Shown here one piece after another: positions 59,311 through 64,000 of a stretch of DNA of 64,000 nt; position 1 is the stretch's first letter, and each line of letters opens with the position of its first letter. Below the pieces are notes generated by a model, which made no database searches, was not told the origin of the DNA, and worked only from the letters and a program-made list of their open reading frames with translations. The translations under genes were made by a program, and so were the position numbers. The stretch is from Xylogone sp. PMI_703 (taxonomy: Eukaryota; Ascomycota; Leotiomycetes), in contig JAJTUQ010000007.1 of assembly GCA_021399445.1 (NCBI GenBank), positions 124,001-188,000 of the forward strand, written 5' to 3'.

Positions 59311-60333
59311 TCAGTGGTGTTCCCTGAAGCCAACCTCCGAGCCATTTCTCGATACGCCATAATTAGGTGCAGCAAATAGCCTCTCGCGATTTGTTACCTC
59401 CAGCTGAATTGTTGCCTCAACATCCTCTCTTTCTTTCCTGGCTAAGATTTGGCCTTGTTTCTTATACATAGTATACAACACCCAACTTCCCCATAGTTGC
59501 GCGCATGCGAAAAGGACATGAAGGATTGGAGTGACGATCTTGAATGCGATAGTCCACCTCGACCAGAGTCTACCAAAAAGGTACATTGTAACTATTGACT
59601 CGGTAATTGTTCCGGTAAGAGTTGAAAGAAATGCGATTCGGAAGAGTTTACGAAGGAATTCGTGGGAGGTAGGGTATACTCGATAGAGGATGATTGTAAT
59701 ATGAGGTAGAAACTCGGAAATGATGTCGAAAGCGCCTATGACAATACGTAGTCAGCAACTTGAGACTCTGACGTGGAGAATATTGAATAGAAAATCTACA
59801 AAATTTGTATACTAACCCCAGACAGTGCAAAGAATAAATTCAATTGTTGCATCTTTCTCCCTTGCGAGATTCAAACTTATAGCAATAGCAGACTGGCCAA
59901 CCATTATCGTCCCGATATGGTGAGCAGCACTAACTGGGGAGATCTTTGGTCGGTAGAATAATTCAAAAACATACATGGCAATGAGCATTTGCGCGGCAAT
60001 GATGAGGATATCCCCCTGGGTGACGATCCGGGATCCAGCGAAGGGGGAATGAAGGGTGGAAGCCCCAAAAGCAACATCAATGAAAGGATATGCTGCAATG
60101 ATAAGAATGAAAATTTTCGTAGATCCTGCTATGTGGTGATTAACAAATCCTCTCCGTGTAATGTCTTCCATCTCTGTGTAGATGTCGCCATATACATTTT
60201 TGAGGAGGAAACCTTCGAGGACGTAGAACCGAATGAGAAAATAGATAACGAAAATCAAGCTAATAATGAGTGCGCTATAAGGAGCAAGCTTAGAGATTGT
60301 TTCGAGAGGAACATTCGTAATGTGGAGGCCCAT
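59311..60333 (-). CDS. Multi-pass membrane protein, TLC-like
   Basis: Exons 60333-59817 and 59735-59311 (81-bp intron, G|GTTAGT...CATAG|GC) sum to 942 nt, 313 residues. About seven hydrophobic helices: ALIISLIFVIYFLIRFYV (about 19-36), IFILIIAAYPFIDVAF, ILIIAAQMLIAMYVFELFY, then VSAAHHIGTIMVGQSAIAISLN (about 130-152), and further helices in the second exon (FRIAFLSTLTGTITES, FKIVTPILHVLFACAQLWG). The paired His residues after an ELFYR-x(3)-PV segment resemble the His-His box of TLC (TRAM/LAG1/CLN8) proteins, as do the overall length and the short charged C-terminus. It appears to be a conserved fungal orphan membrane protein. Function unknown. Confidence 0.75.
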
Positions 60334-62008
60334 GATTGAAGTTGGCCTCAGTAACGCGGTTGATGATATAGGGGTAAATGATTAATTCTTTGTGTGTGCT
60401 TCTCCGCTGTAAATAATCAATGACTGAAAGAATGGAAATAGAAACAAAAAAAATACAATGGTTAGGTTGAAAAGTAGTAAATAGAGAAGAAGCACATGGT
60501 ATTGGGTGTAAAAGGGATATAAAATACGATTAAATAATAACAAGTGAAATTAAGGATATTGCAATATTTGCCACGGACCTTTGAGCTGTGAATGGCACTA
60601 AACGAAGATGGTTATAGCGAGAGACTAGGATATGTGCCATTCTTACTGAATTTGACTGCCCGCTAATAACAGAATACTACTCCGTAGATCCAGTTATCGA
60701 CTTCTAGAATAGGATCAGGGGTATGACAGCAGAATATTCTGGATTAGGAGACGGGAAAGTCCCCGGCCTAAGAGATTAACCCACACGAAACCGCCGAACA
60801 TGCACACTTGGCGCCATTAATCTGTCCCAAGTCTCTAGAGATTAGCTCAGTATTTACAGCTTATCAAACACGCGTACGAGCTAAATCAGGCTAAGTCTGG
60901 TTGGTTTCAAGCCCTGTACACGCATGGATTACGCCATCGTTTTCAGCACCACCAAGTAACATAATAATAGGAGTCAGCATTTCATCCAGAAATCTTGGCT
61001 GCAGGGTCTTTTCTGAGGCAGGATTACAGGGAATATTTTGTAGTGGATGAACAGTCTATTGGACGCGCCAACTATGACACTGAAGACCTTTGGTTAGCGG
61101 CCAAGTGTCCCATCGCACTCCATCCTCACCCATTGTTGAGCCAGAGGGGTACAACTACTTCTGCAGCACTGAGATGTAGCAACTTCGAGAGTAAGTGACT
61201 CACCAAACGGTATCCCTTTTTCTTTCTACCACTCATTTCAGCTAACTCTCGCTCCTCCGGCGGATATGCAGAAAATTCTTTGCTGCTCTTGACTCTGGAT
61301 CTCAAATCACAAATAAAACGGGTCACAAGGCCCTTGAGGGAAGATTTATATCCCTGAAGGACTGGGTGCTCGAATTTCACAAGGATGTGACAATCGATAT
61401 TGATACTACAGATGTTGATACCTTAGGTCTAGATATTTAGTCTACCAGATTATTATGTGTATAAATGTTCAAAAATAGGCAGTCTCATCAAAGTTAGACA
61501 CGAGAAATATACCAGCTATCAGTTACGTCTCTAACTCCAGGATTATAGCCACATAAACGTATAATGGATATTGTTCAATGTAAAAGCTTCGCTATGTTCT
61601 ACTTGAAAAAACAGCATCTATAGATTACTTAGGTTTGTGGTCGAGTTTAGCTTGCTTCGATACAGCTGTTCAAGAAAGTATGAGCATCACGTACAGTTTA
61701 ATAGAGCTATTCAAAATAGGAGGAAAATGCAATTCTTTTAGTTTGCTTTAACGCAATATTGTTGCTTTAGCTTTGTAGCTCTCTATTGAGTGATTGTGTA
61801 GTGAGTCCAGGTATCCTCATTGTCAATTGACCTTAATCCAATCGTCAGCATTCGCTTGGCTGAAGATATGTATTTTGCACTCTTATGCGAACCAAGATAG
61901 CTTTATGAATACCGCAAACTCCTCCGCAACACCCAAAATTTATTGCGTGGTTTTGGATTTCTAAATGCTCTAGTGACACTGATGGCCTCGTCTATAAAGG
62001 TAAATATT
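60334..62008. other. Gene-poor stretch, 1.7 kb
   Basis: Frames at 60995-61198 (plus) and 61126-61380 (minus) overlap and have no recognised motif. Otherwise AT-rich spacer between two leftward genes. Confidence 0.4.
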
Positions 62009-63260
62009 TTATAATGCGAATCCGGTAGAGGCCCTATTAAAAATTACGGAAGCTGGCCATTCTAGAAAGGAGCGCCATTCAGGGCTCAAGTCCCTTTGGC
62101 ATCGATCCAGAATTCTTCCTGCACATCCATTCATGTACCAGAAGTCTTCAATTTTCTTCATCAGGATGCAATAGTGAGCCAGCACAAGCAGGGCCTCTGG
62201 TTTTCGCTCGGTGACCAGCTCGATATATCTCTGTGAGATTTTGTACGGCCATGTATATACCATCGTATTGATACTGACTGGCGGATTAGTGAAAGAAGCC
62301 ATGGTCAGCAATCTACGAAGAATATCAAGCGCATGGCGACAATGCTCTATATCCGCTGTCTGATTGATCTCTAATACTGACACAAGTTGGGCAAATCGCG
62401 AGTCCTCCGGATTCTTGCTCAGATCCGTGTCCATCACAACCGGTTTTTCAAGGCTAGCACTGAATGACCCGTTGCGTAGCCATCTCATGGCATATTCATT
62501 AACAGAAAAGTACGCCCGTACAAGAGTGACCCACTCAGAAACAGCCCCCAGATCTAAATCTGGAGTAGCAAATGCGTATTTTAAGACCAGGTGCCCACAT
62601 GCATAGATCGCGTCGCAGTTTCCTTCGTTGATGCAGGTGATTGCTGTGCGAAATAGGGGTAATCCCAGGTTTTCGTGGTGTGCAGCCAGGAGTCGATATG
62701 CATACGCTTGCGAAGGTCGTAAATAAGCAATGTGAAGAGCGGAAATTGCCATAATTGAATGCCTATATAAAGTTAGCTTGAAATCTAAACTATTTGGCAA
62801 ATTACAGTTTACCAGCAGGACACATACATTAAATATATCTGTGTCATTGCAAGTTGAGGAACTATTTGTTTCATTGCACGTCTCATGGCGGCGCCGCTAA
62901 CAAGAGACTCTCCCGTTGAAGACACCCATTGATGCATAAGTTCAAAGTCACGAAACGTGAAAGTGGCATCAGAGTTAGAGCAGGCTAGAAATGAGTCAGG
63001 AGAAAGAGTATTTGACATTAACAAATTGAGTGTCTTCTCCAGGTTTTCTGAGCTGGAAAAGCTGCATTCTAATTGCCGCATGATACATCTCTGACATGTT
63101 GGGCGCATTTCATCGCACTGTGTTCGTTTGTCAATAACATCGGAGATGATTGAGCAAGGGGAACTGAGGATGAAGCTTCACAGTATACCTTTATATGGCG
63201 TTTCTTGCATTGGACGCATCCGGTCATCACCTTTCTGTGAGGGGCCTTTTGACGTAGCAT
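62009..63260 (-). CDS. Zn2Cys6 transcription factor, UPC2-like
   Basis: Nuclear regulator. Exons 63260-63189, 63117-62828 and 62762-62009 (introns 71 and 65 bp) sum to 1116 nt, 371 residues, in phase. The binuclear zinc cluster is built across the first intron: GCVQCKKRHIK in exon 1 joins CDEMRPTCQRC and LECSF in exon 2, giving the six cysteines in the C-x2-C-x6-C-x5-C-x2-C-x6-C spacing. The linker is short. The activation/ligand domain starts with MHSIMAISALHIAYLRPS across the second intron, then YRLLAAHHE, LVLKYAFATPDLD and a late LVLAHYCILMKKIEDFWY(M/I)N, the typical C-terminal block of sterol-uptake-control-like regulators. Target genes are unknown. Confidence 0.88.
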
Positions 63261-63573
63261 ATCAAAATTAGAGTGTAGAAATTGCGTTAATTAGTACAGT
63301 CGGTTCGTTGCGAGGGTTAGTAATTGGTTATTGCGCGTCCCCGAAACCCTTTCAGGGAAACGGAGGTGACGACGGGAAGGAGCTATTGCATGAACGAGAT
63401 TTCACAGAAGGGCTGATTCGGAGATGAGGGTTGCATTTCTGGTTGTTATAGGTTTATAGTTGCCGACAGTAAACACCGGCGCCGGTGGTAGTGCTAATGG
63501 CATTAGCTGAAGCCCTGTATCAAAGCCATCGGAAGATTGGAACCAGCGGCGACCAGTTAGCCCCTAGCGCCCA
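63261..63573. promoter_or_regulatory. Upstream region of the Zn2Cys6 gene
   Basis: Contains a perfect 14-bp palindrome CACCGGCGCCGGTG at 63474-63487. CGG/CCG halves are the kind of triplets bound by Zn2Cys6 proteins, so autoregulation is conceivable. Confidence 0.35.
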
Positions 63574-63597
63574 CCCCCCCCCCCCCCCCCCCCCCCC
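63574..63597 (+). repeat. Poly-C run of 24
   Basis: 24 consecutive C, directly followed by AAAA. Such G/C homopolymers are unusual in this AT-rich context and are sites of sequencing and assembly uncertainty. Confidence 0.95.
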
Positions 63598-63899
63598 AAA
63601 ACAGCCACCTCTACCCCCTAATTTTTTTTTCCATGGCTAATTAGCCTTCAAACCGTCATCGACGGCTCCAACCTTACAATCCTATATCAAATTTTGTAAT
63701 CCAGTTTTAGTATTACTATAATATAAGTCTATGGATTTAGTGTAACTGACACTTGTAGAGTATGCTGTATAACATAGTAGACTAGTATTTCGAGTCCAGA
63801 ATACATTTAATTCTATTATAAATATTTGAAAGAGTAAAGAAGTCAATATTGTTAATACTTATAATATTTTCAATTAGTTTACAAAATATTATTCTATGA

Positions 63900-63995
63900 T
63901 ACTCTCTATTAGCTGGGTTTGCTCGGGGGTGTTTTACTGGATTTTGCGGTAAATTTTCGGTGGTCCGTTATGAGGATGGCCCCACCGAAATACGT
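63900..63995. mobile_element. Right end of a second Tc1-like miniature element
   Basis: TTTTACTGGATTTTGCGGTA at 63942 continues to ...ACGTTA at the window edge and matches the right arm of the element at 56630-57066 (TTTTACTGGATTTCGCGGTA ... ACGTTA). The AT-rich 200 bp to its left resembles the interior of that element. The left arm is not seen before the poly-C run, so the element is truncated, rearranged or misassembled there. Confidence 0.6.
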
Positions 63996-64000
63996 TAAAT

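Overview
The window is a chromosomal segment of a filamentous ascomycete (Pezizomycotina). Genes carry short introns of about 50-150 bp with GT...AG borders and CTNA-type branch sites. The families are typically fungal: fungal cytochrome P450, Baeyer-Villiger-type flavoprotein, monocarboxylate-transporter-like MFS, bZIP-DUF3425 and Zn2Cys6 regulators, GT32 glycosyltransferases. Genes sit far apart in AT-rich spacers with decayed transposon sequence. A leotiomycete such as a Botrytis/Sclerotinia relative is a guess, not a demonstration. I saw no tRNA, rRNA or CRISPR array.

Region 1 (about 1-28 kb) looks like a secondary-metabolite accessory locus without a core synthase. From left to right it holds a P450 with an in-frame stop, a regulator without a visible DNA-binding domain, a methyltransferase fragment, a Baeyer-Villiger-type monooxygenase with an in-frame stop and a defective splice acceptor, two MFS transporters, an aldehyde dehydrogenase relic, a DUF1330 protein, a branched-chain aminotransferase, a trans-acting enoyl-reductase-like protein, a bZIP-DUF3425 regulator, an amino-acid permease and a third MFS transporter. 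No PKS, NRPS, terpene synthase or DMAT gene is visible. Oxidative and methylation genes are broken, while transport, supply and regulatory genes are intact, which suggests a decaying pathway or an accessory half whose core lies outside the window. Two direct copies of a roughly 250-bp repeat lie at 6.2 and 26.4 kb. A hAT-like miniature element carrying a 14-unit minisatellite lies at 17.4-18.0 kb.

Region 2 (28-37 kb) has a secreted alpha/beta hydrolase, a compact SET-domain protein and a long gene-poor stretch.

Region 3 (37.5-49.4 kb) groups five glycan/lipid-type membrane genes: GT32 glycosyltransferase, PIG-L de-N-acetylase, nucleotide-sugar transporter, a second GT32, and a PAP2-family membrane enzyme. 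All five keep their reading frames across the introns I could place. They could form a surface-glycan or glycolipid module.

Region 4 (49.4-59.3 kb) is transposon-rich. Two diverged copies of a roughly 1.5-kb repeat lie in inverted orientation (50.1-51.7 and 57.5-59.0 kb). A Tc1/mariner-like miniature element with about 95-bp terminal inverted repeats lies between them, next to a poorly conserved membrane-protein gene.

Region 5 (59.3-64 kb) has an intact multi-pass membrane protein, an intact Zn2Cys6 regulator of the UPC2-like type, a 24-C homopolymer, and the right end of another miniature element at the window edge.

Exon joins were done by eye. Where all exons of a gene sum to a multiple of three with family motifs in order, this is stated. 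Family names come from motif recognition, not searches.
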